Assembly (NCBI GenBank): GCA_017607445.1
Contig: JAEVHH010000006.1
Coordinates: forward strand, 2,790,001 to 2,854,000
DNA: 64,000 bases
DNA from: Histoplasma ohiense
Lineage: Eukaryota; Ascomycota; Eurotiomycetes; Onygenales; Ajellomycetaceae
Direction of reading: 5' to 3'
Position numbers and translations under genes: made by a program
The notes under the pieces: generated by a model
Seen by the model: only the letters and a program-made list of their open reading frames with translations
Databases searched by the model: none
Told to the model about the DNA's origin: nothing
Shown here: piece by piece, positions 1-11,058 of the stretch
Layout of the letters: every line of letters starts with the position of its first letter
Position numbering within the stretch: position 1 is the first letter of the stretch

Positions 1-449
1 TCCTCAGGTGCCTAACTCAAAAGAAGCTAGCAGCTGTCCGCCGTCTTGGCAACAGATGCCACAGGGATGCTCAGGAGCAGCAACCACCACCAGCACAGCC
101 AGCACCAATGATTGCAGTGGTGGTACCTACACCATCCACTCAATCAACCCAGCCAACACAGCCCGCTGGGCTAGCACCCTGCAAGTGGGCAGCTACTCAG
201 AGCTTCATCAGTGAAGAGAATGCCACCTGGCAGATGGCCCGCACCAGGTGACACTCAGCCCACACAGCAGGGCAGCAGCATAGCCAAGCAGTCAAAGAGC
301 AGTCTAGCCCCAGCATGCAGACAACAGATCTAGAACCCTTCAATCTCATTCTGCAGATGGACTTTGGCAGCAGCTCACCAAGTGACTCCTCATGCTAGAA
401 CACCAACACCAGCAACACAGCTGGCACTGCAGGAACAACCAGCAGGAAA

Positions 450-1260
450 ATCACCCTCTGCAGGTCTTTTGGGCAAATACAGCCAGAGCAGCCCTCTGTC
501 ACACAGCAGCTCTACAGCTTGCTTTCAAGCAGGGCTGTGAAGTGATCTGTATACAGAAGCCTTACACACACCCTGGCACCAAGACTTCTAATCACCCAGT
601 ATATGAGTGCTTTGCATCCATAGACCACTGGGATGACACTAACCTGGAGCAGTGAGAGGAGGAGAGGCCCTGGGTCATGACATACATACACAAAGGTTCA
701 AAGATAAGGGCACAGCAACACTGATCTGTGCAAAACAGAGACCTGCTGTGGATCAGTGTCAATGACTGCCACATTCTCAATGTGTACAGACAGCCTGAGA
801 CAGACACAGTCATGAACTATCTGATCAATTTGAGCCCACCAGCCTGCTGTCTAGTAGATGGGGATTTCAATGTATGACATGATGCCTTTGAACCAGAGGC
901 AGTGAATCTGCACCAAGGAGGGGAGCTTGTCCAGTGGGCCAGTGAACACAGAATGGACTTTGTGGAAGAGATAGGCATTTCAACTCATGTAGCAGATCAT
1001 GTGATTGATCTCACCTTCTTCAATGTGGTCTTTGCTTCCACTTCAGTGCACCAAGATTTACACTGCAGCTCAGATCATCAGTCTATGATTACTATGCTGC
1101 TGACAACATCTCAGACACAGCAGAGCAGGGCTCAGATCAAGATCACAGACTCCCAGCTGAAGCTCTTTGCAGATCTTGTCAGAGATCTCATGATGGACAT
1201 GCCTTGCTCAGATAGAGTTGAGAATGCAGCACAGCTTGATGATCTGACCTGATGCTTCAT
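450..1260 (+). pseudogene. LINE-A#1 endonuclease domain (broken)
   Basis: Endonuclease/exonuclease/phosphatase fold of a LINE ORF2, which nicks the target DNA during target-primed reverse transcription. Visible landmarks in order: an N-terminal VFWANTARAA stretch, CIQKP (the family norm is QEP, so the catalytic Glu seems changed to Lys), DGDFNV near 860, and the C-terminal SDHQ box near 1072-1083 with the catalytic Asp-His pair kept. Several TGA codons interrupt the frame, at least some where an arginine CGA would be expected. The piece 902-1252 is still open for 116 codons. Not functional. Confidence 0.75.
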
Positions 1261-1639
1261 CCAGGATCTCCTGACTGCAGCTCAGGCAGTCAGCAAGCCA
1301 GTGCAACAAGGACAGACTACAGCCCTCTGATGGACAGCAGACTGCCAAAGAGCACATTGAGAGCTCACCACTCACCAGACAGAGGCTGCAAAGCACCGGT
1401 TCAAGGACACAGTGTGCAAGGTCAAGTGTGCATACTGAAGACAGGTGATCAATGAGGCCAGAGATGGCAGGGATCTGTACCAGATGGTAGCATGGCATGG
1501 GCTGGAACCCAACCTCAGAGCACCCCCTCTGGTGGTTGGGGACCAGATCATAGAAGAGACAGCTGCCAAAGCTGAGGCACTTTGACAAGCCATTCTGAAG
1601 CAATACAACTCAGCCAATGATTTGGAATACAACTCATTG

Positions 1640-2580
1640 AATGATGAGCACTGAAGTGGCATGGGAAACCTGCTCTGGGACCCCTGGGTTGAGATGGAGG
1701 AGGTAGAGTGCAACATCATTGAAGTACAGAGTATCTCTCCAGGCACGGATGGAATCACAGTGTGGCTGCTCAAGGCATGCTGACAGCATGTGTCTCTCTT
1801 TGTACAGCAGCTATACAACTGCTGCCTCCGGCTCTGCCACTTCCCACAAACCTGAAAGCTGGCAGAGGTGGCAATGATACTCAAGATAGATAAGAGGGAT
1901 AGAAGCTTGATCTGCTTCTGAAGGCTCATTGCCCTTCTCTCAGTAATCTCCAAGGAGCTGGAATGCATTGTTGCAAGGTGACTGGTGTACATGGCACTCA
2001 TTCATGGTGTAGTCAGCTTGCAGCATGAAGGGGTGCTGCTCAGATGATCAGCAATGGACCTGATAGCTGCTTTCACTCATGAGATGGAGGCAGCCTTCGC
2101 ACAAAACAAGAAGGTATCCATGGTCACAATGGATGTGCAGGGTGCCTTTGATGCTGTGCTGTGCAGACAGCTGCTTCAGTGGATGGCACAACAGAGGTGG
2201 CTGCATGAGCTGCTACAACTCATTGACAGCTTTCTCACCGAATGCAGAGCCCAGGTCTGGCTGGAGGGGACCATCACAGCAGCACATCAGATGCAATGTG
2301 GCATGCCACAGAGATCTTCTCTGTCATCAATACTGTTTCTTCTGTATCTGACAGAGCTGCTGTGGCAGAACCTGGAATTGTGTTTTGGCTATGCAGATGA
2401 TCTGAATACTTGGCAGGCTATGCACTCACTTGACAGCAATGCTACCCTTCTCAGCCATGATATACAGAGTATTCTGAAATGAGGGGAGACAAACAAGATG
2501 GCCTTCACATCAGAGAAACTTGAGATGATTCATCTCACAAGAAAGTGATACAATGAAGCACTGTCAGTGGTTGTGTCAGA
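1640..2580 (+). pseudogene. LINE-A#1 reverse transcriptase domain (broken)
   Basis: LINE-type reverse transcriptase. The open piece 2054-2482 carries motif A (VTMDVQGAFDAV), motif B (GMPQRSSLSSILF) and the catalytic YADD box at 2390-2401, followed by DLNTW. The aspartates are intact here, while the equivalent box in LINE-A#2 reads YTDD (57764-57775). Frame breaks before and after this piece show that the full ORF2 can no longer be translated. Confidence 0.85.
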
Positions 2581-2825
2581 GGATCTGATCATACACCCTG
2601 TCACTGCCCCAGCTGAACAGGAGTCAGCACTCCATTGACTGAGTGTATACTTTGACAGAAGGCTCATCTGAAGACTATATGTCTCTGCCTGGGCAAAGAA
2701 GGCAAGAGCTGTGACTCAGCACATTCAAAGCCTAGAAAAGATCAGAGATGAGCCTCTGACAGATGCTCTGTGGAAGGTGGTCACTACCTGCATGGTTCCC
2801 TCACTGCTCTATGGCACAGAGGCCT

Positions 2826-2847
2826 GGTACGGCGGCCGCACGCAGCC
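2826..2847 (+). other. Surviving CpG cluster in LINE-A#1
   Basis: Five CpGs lie within about 18 bases inside a copy that otherwise has almost none. The homologous stretch of LINE-A#2 (about 58201-58219) reads CA or TG at each of these positions. So these are ancestral CpGs that escaped mutation locally. No function is implied. Confidence 0.7.
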
Positions 2848-3289
2848 AGCAAGGCACACAGGCAGGAGTGGGGAGATCAGCTCCCATCTGAGATGGCATG
2901 TGGGGACAGTTGAGAAGATGCTTATCATGGCAGTCAGAGGAGTCCTTCCAGTTTTCCATACAACATCTGTCACAACTCTATACTGGGATGCTGGGCTCCC
3001 ATCAGCAATGATAGCTCTGGAGAAGGCCAAAATGCATTTTGCAACAAGGCTTCAGATGGTGGATGAGAGGCACCCACTGGCTTCATGAATAGCTTCCTCA
3101 ATGATCACACATGGAAGAAGGGCTGGAACCTGGCAGCACTCAAAGATCAAGGTTCAGAGGTTGAAGACACTGCTGCCTGCAGTCAATAGACCCACACTTG
3201 CCATCCCACACTACTCAGAGGGGTGCGGGACAGACCCCACAGAGGGTGTAGACAAAAAGAGTGCTGCTCAGACATTCAAGAAATGATGG

Positions 3290-4080
3290 GGAAGCCAACC
3301 TTCAACAGATCTATATGTTTTCTCAGATGAATCAGAACAGGTCCTTGACAACAGCAGATGAGTTGACTATGGCTTTATAGTCTATCAGAGAAACAAACAG
3401 CTGACCAGCTTCTCAGCTGCACTGAGCTCTATGTCACATGTCTTCAACACTGAGACAGTTGGCATCTGCTGTGCATTAGAGTGCGCGGTGAAGCTTCTAC
3501 TCTGTGCCACAGATGACAGCATCAATCCTTGAATCTGGCTCTGCCTTGACAACACCTCAGTCATCTGAGGCATACAGGGCAGTGCAGTGGCCTCCTCAAA
3601 CTGAGCCTACAGCTGCTGCCACAAGCTCCTCAGACAACATAATGTGGGCCTGAAATGAGCCCCTGAGCATATGGGAATAGAGGGCAATGTGGAAGCAGAC
3701 TGTCTGGCTAAGCGGGCAGTCTCATCTACTGCAGCCCCAGCCTATGGACTTGAGGCCATGCCCACAGTCAGTGGGGTCCACACAGTGGCCAAGCAGCTCA
3801 GCCAAGAGGCAGGGTGAGAGTGGTGGAGCAGAGTCTGTGGAAAGCTCTCTGACTGATATCAGAGCTGAAGGTTCAGCAGACTGACTGTGAAATACCAAGT
3901 GAAGGCCCCTCTGAAGCTCACCATGCCACAGCATGCCCTCCACTGCTGGCTCGCACTCCACTCCTCTCATGGGGACTTTTCCTGGTACCACAGGTGCTTC
4001 CAGCATGCAGATGTGAGGCTCACCTGTGCCTGTGAACACAACAAGAGCTCAGAACATTTGGTGCTCTGTTGACACTCACA
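3290..4080 (+). pseudogene. LINE-A#1 RNase H domain and Cys/His tail (broken)
   Basis: RNase H carried by Tad1-like LINEs, which removes the RNA strand of the hybrid. Landmarks: FSDES near 3320 (usual form SDGS), a glutamate in NTETVGICCALE near 3440-3480, LDNTSV near 3545, and the C-terminal APEHMGIEGN box followed by EADCLAK near 3660-3710. A Cys/His pattern, CACEH then SSEHLVLC, follows at about 4030-4072, as usual after RNase H in these LINEs. Interrupted by TGA codons. Confidence 0.75.
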
Positions 4081-4283
4081 GAGGCACTTCCCTCACTGGC
4101 TCAAGAGGCCAGCAGCACAGCCACACAACTGAGCAACAGCTGTTGCCTATCTAGGGTCTCTGACCTCTACAGACTTTGTAGAACTGCTTGACTGCATGCA
4201 GTTCTACACACAGTACTGCATGAGGTAACACAGCTGTGTGGGCACACACCATCTGACAGGCCCCCACAGCAGTTCCAAACCTA

Positions 4284-4552
4284 TACAGGCGGTACAGATA
4301 GCACAACATCCGGTACAATTGGTTCAACCAGCACAATAGATTCAACCAATGCAGTTGGTACAAACAGTACAATTGATTCAATTGGTACAATCAGCTCGAT
4401 CGGTTCAATCGGTACAAACGGTACAATTGGTACAATTGGTACAATCGGTTCAATCGGTTCAACTGGTTCAATTGGTACAAACGATACAATTGGTACAATT
4501 GGTACAATCAGTTCAATCGGTTCAATCGGTTCAACTGGTGCAAATGATTAAA
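4284..4552 (+). repeat. Minisatellite of degenerate GGTACAATT / GGTTCAATC units
   Basis: About 27 degenerate units of roughly ten bases, built on GGTWCAAYY with T/C and A/T exchanges. Read as protein it gives a monotonous VQLVQ/VQSVQ series, which is a consequence of the repeat. It lies downstream of the LINE-A#1 coding part, so it is probably in its 3' UTR; the LINE-A#2 copy is cut before this point and cannot confirm that. Palindromic AATT/TTGGTACAA cores make it locally self-complementary. Confidence 0.85.
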
Positions 4553-4555
4553 CCA

Positions 4556-4890
4556 GTATGATGGGCTCATCTGTTTCAACTAGCTGTGGTGTAATCAGTA
4601 CAGTCTGTATGCTGACTCAGCTCTCAGCTGCAGACATGCACTCTTCTTCTCCCTTCTCACTGCTCTCTCTGTCTCTCTCCACTTTCTTCCCCTCACAACC
4701 TTCTTCAGTGCTCTCTCCTCTCCCTCCCCCCGGGTTTGTGCTGGGTCATGTGACTGTAAGGTGCCACAGAGGGCACAGTCTTTTCTTCACTCTTCTCTTT
4801 ATTTTTCTTTTCAGAACACTCACTTTTCCTCTTTTCTTTTGTCTATCTCATTTGTCTTTTCTCTGCTGTTAGAAGCACAGACAGTTCTTG
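4556..4890. other. Pyrimidine-rich stretch without a gene
   Basis: Sequence dominated by CT tracts (TCTCTCTGTCTCTC and similar) with one C7 run near 4724-4730. I see no coding signal, domain or repeat partner inside the window. It is probably part of the 3' UTR of LINE-A#1 or of a second non-LTR element inserted there. Confidence 0.5.
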
Positions 4891-5219
4891 GATCAACTGA
4901 GAGAGTTATCCCTCTCCATTCACTGTAAAGCCTTCCAGGCACGGCAGCGGCGGTTTCCCTTGGGAACCACACTATAGCCCCACCATGAATGGCCATACAT
5001 TGGGCCAGAAGTGGATGTGCAGCTCAGTAAAACCCTTTTCAATGAGCTGAGTCTTCTCAAGAGTTGCCATCTGAATTCTGTTTTCTTTCTCTCTGTGTAT
5101 ATAGAAATCTCTCCAGTGTAGCACATCTCCATGCCCTTCGGGAGGCTTCTGAAACACAGGCGCTGCCCGTGTTTTCTCCGGGACGTTAAACCAATACAAA
5201 CAAACAAACAAACAAACAA
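4891..5219 (+). repeat. CpG-retaining 3' end of a non-LTR element with CAAA tail
   Basis: This stretch keeps normal CpGs (for example GGCACGGCAGCGGCGG near 4939, CCGGGACG near 5178), unlike its neighbours. It ends in ACGTTAAACCAATACAAA followed by a CAAA series to 5219. A short tandem tail abutting foreign sequence is typical of LINEs and SINEs. The next bases match the gypsy-A interior at about 49976 onward. It is either the true 3' end of LINE-A#1 or a later LINE/SINE insertion; its better preservation favours a younger insertion. No promoter box could be assigned. Confidence 0.55.
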
Positions 5220-5224
5220 GTTGT

Positions 5225-7032
5225 TGCTCAGATTTTGTAAAACATGCAGCTTTCTTGATGAGACTCTCTACCCTGTAAGAGAAGCTGTGTAAGAGAATCT
5301 TTAAGTCACTAAAGACAAAAGAAAATACAAAGTTAGATCAATGTGTCAAGATGATGTGAAAAGATCTGCAAGCTAATGAAAATTGTTGAGTGAAGAGATC
5401 TGTAGTCATTGATGACAACAACTTCTGCAGGATAAAGAATGCATCTGCAGATGAGAACAAGGTCACAGATATTACAGAGTTAAATCTAGAGATTCTGATG
5501 CCACAGATTCTAGCTGTCAAGGTATTTGAGTCTGAAACAGTCTATCATGAAGAGGTAGCTGAATTTATCATCAAACTCTTACTGCAGATTCAGAATAGAG
5601 ACACTGACATGTCTGAACTTCACAGAAGACTAGAGATGGATGATACTAGTGTAGATAATCATTCAATCTGAGCAGTAGATAAAGATGATCTGCTCAGAAA
5701 AGATGGTAAAGTCTATGTATCACAAGATAAAGCCATAAAACATGAAATAATGAAAATGAATCATGATAATTCTCAAGATGGCCATTTTGGATGTGACAAG
5801 ATCATCAAAGCAATCAAACACAAGTACTTGTGGCATGATATGAGTGATGAGATTGCAGAATATGTGAGAACTTGCAATGTTTGTCAACACATCAAGATAC
5901 CACAGCACAAGCCATACAGGTTGCTACAACCACATCCAGTGCCAGATAAGAAATGGCATACAATTAGCATGGACTTTATTGAAGGCCTGCCAGATAATAA
6001 AAAGGGAAGTCAAATCTATAATGCTATTGTTGTATTTGTTGATTTATTCACCAAATGGACCATAATTGTGCCCACATCTTCAGAGCTAGATGCAGAAGGA
6101 CTCACAGATATTATTGTATGAAGAATTGTGAAGAACTTTGATCTATCTGTGAACATTATTAGCAACTGAGATTCATTAATAAATAGCAAGTTTTGGTCAA
6201 CATTATGTTATCTGCTCCATGTTTGATGAAAATTATCGACGGCATTCCACCCGCAAATCGACAGCCAGACAGAATGATTGAACCAGGTGATTGAACATTA
6301 TCTTCACACATATTGCAGCTATCAGCAAGATAATTGGATAGAATGGATTCCTCTGATGCAATGAGCATATAACAATGCCTTCCACACATCAATAAAAATG
6401 ACATCATCTGAAGCAATGATCGGCCGATCAACTGAACTTTGCATAGACATGGAACCTCCAAGCATGGATGTGTCAAAATCAGCAATGGAACAAGTGGAAT
6501 GGATGAAGCAAGCAGAAAACAAAATTCAAGAATGTCTGGAAGCTGTCAAAGCAGCTGAGAAAAAGTATTACAATCAGCATCATATATCAAAAAGCTTTAA
6601 GATAGAGAACTGGATAATACTGCATGCAAAAAATATATCCACCTTGCAACTCTCATCCAAACTAGATCATTGATTTTTGAGTCTCTTTCAAATAATTGAT
6701 ATCCACAGTACACAGGCGTACAAACTGAAACTCACATCACAATATAAAGGAATTCATCCCATATTCCATATTTCCCTTCTCAAACCATATCATGTGTGCG
6801 ATGGACAAATCCTGCAAGCAGAACTGATAATTATAGATGTGCAAGAGAAATGAAAAGTTGAAGCTATATTAAACAAGCATCAGTACCACAGTCAAACACA
6901 ATATCTTGTCAAATGAAAAGATTGTACAGACACAGATAATTCTTGGGAATCTGAGGAAAACTTGATGAACAGTCAGAAGTACTTGAAACAGTTTAATAAA
7001 ACCTATCAGAAGTCAGTCAGTAAACAAAAATG
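5225..7032 (+). pseudogene. Gypsy-A#1 integrase with C-terminal chromodomain (broken)
   Basis: Retroviral-type integrase of a chromovirus. The 123-codon open piece 5750-6121 holds the zinc finger (His residues of MNHD and DGHFG, then TCNVC) and the first catalytic Asp (MDFIEGL, 5972-5974). The second Asp is at 6170-6172 and the Glu lies in the FHPQ...SQTE box near 6247-6277. The C-terminal end, about 6870-7015, has QYLVK, KDCTDTDNSWES and EENLMN, the pattern of an integrase chromodomain that tethers insertion to chromatin. TGA stops replace Arg or Trp codons, for example right after SQTE. Not functional. Confidence 0.85.
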
Positions 7033-7070
7033 AAGAAGATGATGATAACTGCTGAATATACTTATTTCAC

Positions 7071-8212
7071 TCAGAGATTAAAAAACAGATCTGCCTCAGC
7101 TTGGCCAGTGTCATTCAAGAAATTATCACCAAGACAAATCTGCTTATTATTCTGGATTTTCTCAACTGGTGAAGCATGATGTTTCAATGATGACTTGGGA
7201 GCTGCGACCAGTGATGTAACCACTGAGATCTCATCAATCATCATTTCAGCCAGAGCCTCAGGAGAATCATCTTGTTGAATCTTCCAGATCTTCACAGCAA
7301 AGAATCTAACCACCACAGTCACAGCACTCTGCAAAACATTAACATTCAAAGCATCCACACCAGCAACAATTAGATCCTCAGCAGCATTGATAATCATCTG
7401 AGCCAATTCAACAGCATCCACTGACATCTAATAGAAAGTTAATATTATATACCATAAAAACATCTGTTTTGAATAATAACTTACTGGAACACAGATGTGC
7501 TTCATCACTGAGCAGTGCTTGCATTTTTTGCATCAACTCTCAGCAGGCTCACAATGATGGTGGGGGAATGTTGTCAAATGTCAAATACAACAACAGCAAT
7601 ATACTGCTGTATTTCTTTCTAACACTTCAACAGAACCATCCACTTCCTCATCTTCATCTACATTATCAGTCAACTCAAATAACATACCAAGATCTTGACC
7701 CAGTGAGAATGACACTGATGTAATAGCAGAATGCAAAAACACACTTTCTGAAACACTGCTATAATCAAATGCCACACTCTGCTGTGACAACAGATCATCA
7801 GAGTCTACATAGAATTCTAGAACCTCATCTGCATTCTTATAGACCTGCACATCAAGTACAAACCTTGCAACAGCAGTTTGATACATGGCAAATCTCTCAT
7901 CTGAAACTTCATTGAAGAGCAGCATTTTGTGAAATTCATCAATCAAAGATTGATCAGTTTCATGAAAGTGCTCAGACATCTATAACCCATTAGCATTCAT
8001 AACAACTTCAGTTTAAGAAAACTTACAGCAGCACAACTTCTATTTGATATATAGCAGACATGACAGCATATTCATTCATTATTCACAAAGCAAGAATATA
8101 CTGGAGGGTTCTGCAACCTCTCCAGACAACTCAAGCAAATGCTCTTGATGGCAGACAGCATATCACTCTTTATAGACTTCAAACCAGCAATGGAAACAGC
8201 TGGTTCTGACAT
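7071..8212 (-). pseudogene. Antisense three-exon gene for a double cysteine-module protein, in gypsy-A#1
   Basis: I do not recognise this gene. Opposite to gypsy-A: exon 1 8212-8027 (62 codons), GTAAGT intron of 47 bp with a GCTAAT branch site, exon 2 7979-7485 (165 codons), GTAAGT intron of 57 bp, exon 3 7427-7071 (118 codons plus stop). All junctions are phase 0. The predicted 345-residue protein has two modules: residues 26-60, C-x2-C-x11-C-x8-C-x2-C-x6-C, and residues 190-225, C-x2-C-x11-C-x9-C-x2-C-x6-C. An acidic DNVDEDEEVDGS stretch precedes module 2. This copy has a TGA in exon 1 and two in exon 2, at plausible CGA or TGG sites; exon 3 is open. Boundaries and frame are shared with copies #2 and #3. 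A metal-binding, perhaps nucleic-acid-binding, role is inferred from the cysteine pattern only. Confidence 0.75.
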
Positions 8213-8755
8213 TCTATCATAACTTTAATTAGTACCAAGGCCTTATTCAAAGGAGGAGGAAAAGCAAAAGCAACAAGAAAGAAAAACAGATGTTGAAGAT
8301 TGGAATCAATATTGCAATGATAGTCAAAGAAATTGCAACAACACAAAACTCAACTCAAAATGGAAAACACAACCACACAACCAAAACTTCGAATTTCGCA
8401 ATAAAAATTGCATAGGAAGATACAGCATACTTTGTTTGATAAATTGATGTATTCTTTTTAAATAAAAAATTGTTGATGGTGATGGTGGTGATGATTTTGT
8501 TAGAGTATGACTTTTTGATGTAAAAGTCAAAGAAAAGGGGTTCAGAAGTTGTGTCTAAATCATGATTGGACTGCATTGACACTGAAGATGGAAAAACATT
8601 CTTCCAAAACAGCAACACTTCAGAATTAATCTCAACAATTAATCCAGCTCAATTCTGTGAACTCTATACAATATTAACCACACAGCACATGTTATGAACT
8701 TCACATGTTGCAGTAAGAAGCTCTGAGAACCAGGCCTTTGAAGAAGGAAGATAAT
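8213..8755. other. Gypsy-A#1 region between accessory gene and 3' LTR
   Basis: No sense gene seen. It lies upstream of the antisense gene and is the natural place for that gene's promoter and 5' UTR. A minus-strand open stretch (8618-8355) recurs at 40211-39882 and 53341-53114 with similar residues (TTSEPLFFDFYIK), but it lacks a consistent start. It could be an unspliced leader exon. A purine-rich run (GAAGAAGGAAGATAAT) directly before the LTR is the likely polypurine tract. Confidence 0.5.
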
Positions 8756-9026
8756 TGTAATAGATGCAACAGAGATATCTATATTAGAAAATAGCTATGT
8801 GGCAATAGAAGAACACAGAACACACCAGAATTAATGAAGAGGGATATAGCACACAGCACCATAGATGGCTGTAGCGCATGATGGTCGCCTATATAATGCT
8901 CACTGATATCCATAGATATTAGAAGATCAGTGATTAGCTTTGAGTAATAGAGATTGCTACCTTCTTAACATCCTACGTGTGTACTTCACACTACTTCCAT
9001 AATTATACCTACAACCACCTCTTACA
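8756..9026 (+). repeat. LTR-A (3' LTR of gypsy-A#1), 271 bp
   Basis: Begins TGTAATAG and ends CTCTTACA. It has the same 271-bp length as four other copies: 33537-33807, 40391-40661, 46642-46912 and 53515-53785. This copy still keeps a few CpGs (for example CTACGTGTG near 8974). Confidence 0.92.
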
Positions 9027-9089
9027 AAGCTGCTGAAGCTGTATGAAATAAAGCATCTTGATTCCCTGCAGATGTATACTCAAGAATGA

Positions 9090-10440
9090 ATATCTCAGCA
9101 TATTTGATTGATGATGACAACTGCTTATGCTTTCAAGATAGACAATGAATCCCCAATTCAGAATCTCTATGAATACAGATCATGCAAGAAATTCATGACT
9201 CACTGATGATCAGATACTCAGAATGCAAAATCATATACAATATTGTTGTCTAAGAATTCTACTGATCAGATATGTTGAAAGACATACACTGGTTTGTACA
9301 CAACTGTGATCACTGTGACTCAGTGATGATATGATGTGAATGCTGAAAAGAGATGCTGAAGCCTCTATCTGTCTCTGACTGAACTTGATGTGATATAGCT
9401 ATTGATTTTGCAGTTTTCTTATCTGAAAGCAGAGGTTCTACAAACATTCTAGTCATTGTTGATCAACTCAGCAAGGATGTAATACTACAGCTCTGTGACA
9501 AGATGAATACTAAAGTAGTTGCAGATGCCTTCATCAGAAGTCTGTTCTATTGTATACACAGCCTGCCTTCATTCATTGTGTCAGATAGAGACAGTCAATT
9601 CATCAGTGCACTCTGAGCCTGCATATATCAATTATTAAGAATCAAATGAAAGTTATCAACAGTGTATCACTCAGAGACTGATGAAGCTACTGAGAGAATA
9701 ATACAAATGATAAAGAACATCCTCTGTAAATTCTGCAATTATATACAAGACAACTGAAGCAATCTGCTGTCACACACTGAGATTGTGATTAATGATTGAG
9801 ATTTTACTATGACAGATGTAAGTTCATTCTTTCTTCTACACAGATACAACTTAGAGATTCTGAACTTTCTTGAGACTTTCTGAGAAACCACACACATCTG
9901 CAGCTCAATACAGACAGCAGAGAACATCATGAGCAAGCTGAAGAAAGCTCATGAATGAGCAGAAGCTTCAATAATCAGTGCTCAGCAAGATTATAAGAAT
10001 CAAGCAAACATCAGAAGAAGTTCTGCAATCTGATATTATGTAGAAGATAAAGTCTGACTGAATCTCAAGAACATAAGAACAGATCACCTCTCACATACAC
10101 TAGATTATCATCATATCAAGTATACAGTGAAGAAAGTGCTAGATACACATGATTATCAACTCAACATCCCATCTGACATTCACAATGTCTTTCATACAAA
10201 CCTGCTCCAACTCACAGCTGAGGATTCATTCCCCTCACAGAGAACCTTCAATTGACAGCCACTCATCATTATAAAAGAAGACAACAAACTCAAGTGGGAA
10301 ATCAAAGCAATTCTTGACAATAGAATCAATCACCATCACTGTGAATACCTCATCAAATGAGTAGAATACAATCATTCAATCTGAGAATCCATGTCTGTCT
10401 TGAAGAACACCACCACTCTCAACATCTACAAGTCCTCACT
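9090..10440 (+). pseudogene. Gypsy-B#1 integrase and chromodomain (broken)
   Basis: Broken integrase frame. Visible pieces include a core near 9399-9480 (AIDFAVFLSESRG, then VIVDQLSKD), SDRDSQFISAL near 9577, and STVYHSETDEATE near 9656-9695, where the usual YHPQTDGQTE is changed. YLIKWVEYNHSI-type residues near 10345-10380 (now with TGA for TGG) look like the chromodomain. Only remnants survive. Confidence 0.7.
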
Positions 10441-10461
10441 CACCTCAATAGAGGGGGATAA

Positions 10462-11058
10462 TGTGACAGATTAGCATTCATTAGTAATTAACTTACACAA
10501 TCAACTCCTCTTCTGCACTCACTTGTTTCTGATTATTGTGATCTTATGTAATTCTTGATGTTCTTCCACTCTGTGCTCTGCACTTATATAGTTTCTAACA
10601 ATTCTTCTGTATAGCTCTTAACATTCTTCCACTCTGTGCTCTGCACTTGTGTAGTCTCTAACAATTCTTTCACATAGCTTCTTACATTCCCCCACTCTGT
10701 GTTCTGTGCTTGTATAGTCTCTAACAATTCTTCTGTATAGCTTCTTACATTCTCTCACTCTGTGTTCTGCACTCATGTAGTCTCTAATAATTCTTTCATA
10801 TAGCTCTCAATGATTCCCCCATCCCACATTCTGCACTTGTGTAACTTCTAACAATTCTTACATGTATCTCTTAATGTTCTTCCACTTCACACTTCACTGT
10901 GGAGCAGCTTCTGATATTCTTCTGCTCTGAACTTTTCTCTATAAGAACCCTCTTCATACAATCTTTTCTTCTGATTTCTTTTCTCTTTCTTTTCTTAATC
11001 AATTTGTAATCTGTAATTAGAATAGTACCAAATCGTTAATCGAAGTACGCCTGTTACA
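10462..11058 (+). repeat. LTR-B (3' LTR of gypsy-B#1), 597 bp
   Basis: Begins TGTGACAG, ends CTGTTACA. Inside are several degenerate tandem copies, roughly 60 bp each, of a CTCTGTGCTCTGCACTTRTATAG / CTAACAATTCTTCTGTATAG type unit; unit number explains the length variation among copies. The last 30 bases keep three CpGs while the rest has none. Confidence 0.85.

Larger units (their letters stand above)
1..5215 (+). mobile_element. LINE-A#1: decayed Tad1-like non-LTR retrotransposon, 5' end outside window
   Basis: A sense-strand non-LTR element in broken frames: end of ORF1 (to about 390), apurinic-type endonuclease (about 450-1100), reverse transcriptase (about 1660-2560), RNase H (about 3300-3740) and a Cys/His tail (about 3930-4075). 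This domain order is that of Tad1/I-like fungal LINEs. It aligns along its coding length with LINE-A#2 (from about 55370 on). The 3' part holds a minisatellite (4284-4552) and ends in about five CAAA units at 5197-5215; gypsy-A sequence starts directly after them, so LINE-A#1 is inserted in gypsy-A#1. Frames are broken by many TGA codons. Whether 4250-5215 belongs to the same LINE or to a second nested one is not certain, because the other copy is cut before this point. Confidence 0.8.
5216..9026 (+). mobile_element. Gypsy-A#1: 3' half of a chromodomain Ty3/gypsy element
   Basis: Matches gypsy-A#2 (36840-40661) and gypsy-A#3 (49976-53785) end to end, from just after RNase H through integrase, chromodomain, the antisense accessory gene and the 271-bp 3' LTR (8756-9026). 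The 5' half lies beyond LINE-A#1, outside the window. The sequence after the LTR is gypsy-B interior, so gypsy-A#1 is inserted in gypsy-B#1; the right TSD would be AAGCT but the left one cannot be seen. CpGs are nearly absent, and mutated positions read CA in one copy and TG in another. Confidence 0.9.
9027..11058 (+). mobile_element. Gypsy-B#1: 3' part (integrase, chromodomain, LTR)
   Basis: Downstream of LTR-A comes a different gypsy family: end of RNase H, integrase (about 9090-10000) and a chromodomain-like end (about 10300-10440), followed within some 25 bp by its LTR (10462-11058). The LTR family also occurs at 26964-27370, 27423-28096 (inverted) and 60524-61056. There is no room for an antisense accessory gene, in contrast to families A, C and D. 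After the LTR the sequence is LINE-B; the homologous uninterrupted site is near 16421-16440 in LINE-B#2, so gypsy-B#1 is inserted in LINE-B#1. Heavy TGA load, no long open frame. Confidence 0.8.

Noticed and set aside
4349..4561. 70-codon frame of VQLVQ/VQSVQ repeats
   Set aside because: It is a direct translation of the minisatellite; no start context, no unique sequence, and it is not coding in any comparable copy.
7469..7723. Plus-strand frame over exon 2 of the antisense gene (recurs at 39104-39358)
   Set aside because: It runs across both an intron and exon 2 of the minus-strand gene and has no domain; a shadow.
8355..8618. Minus-strand frame upstream of the gypsy-A accessory gene, similar in three copies
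   Set aside because: Similarity is expected because the copies are homologous; the start is not shared and there is no splice pattern linking it to exon 1. Kept only as a possible leader.
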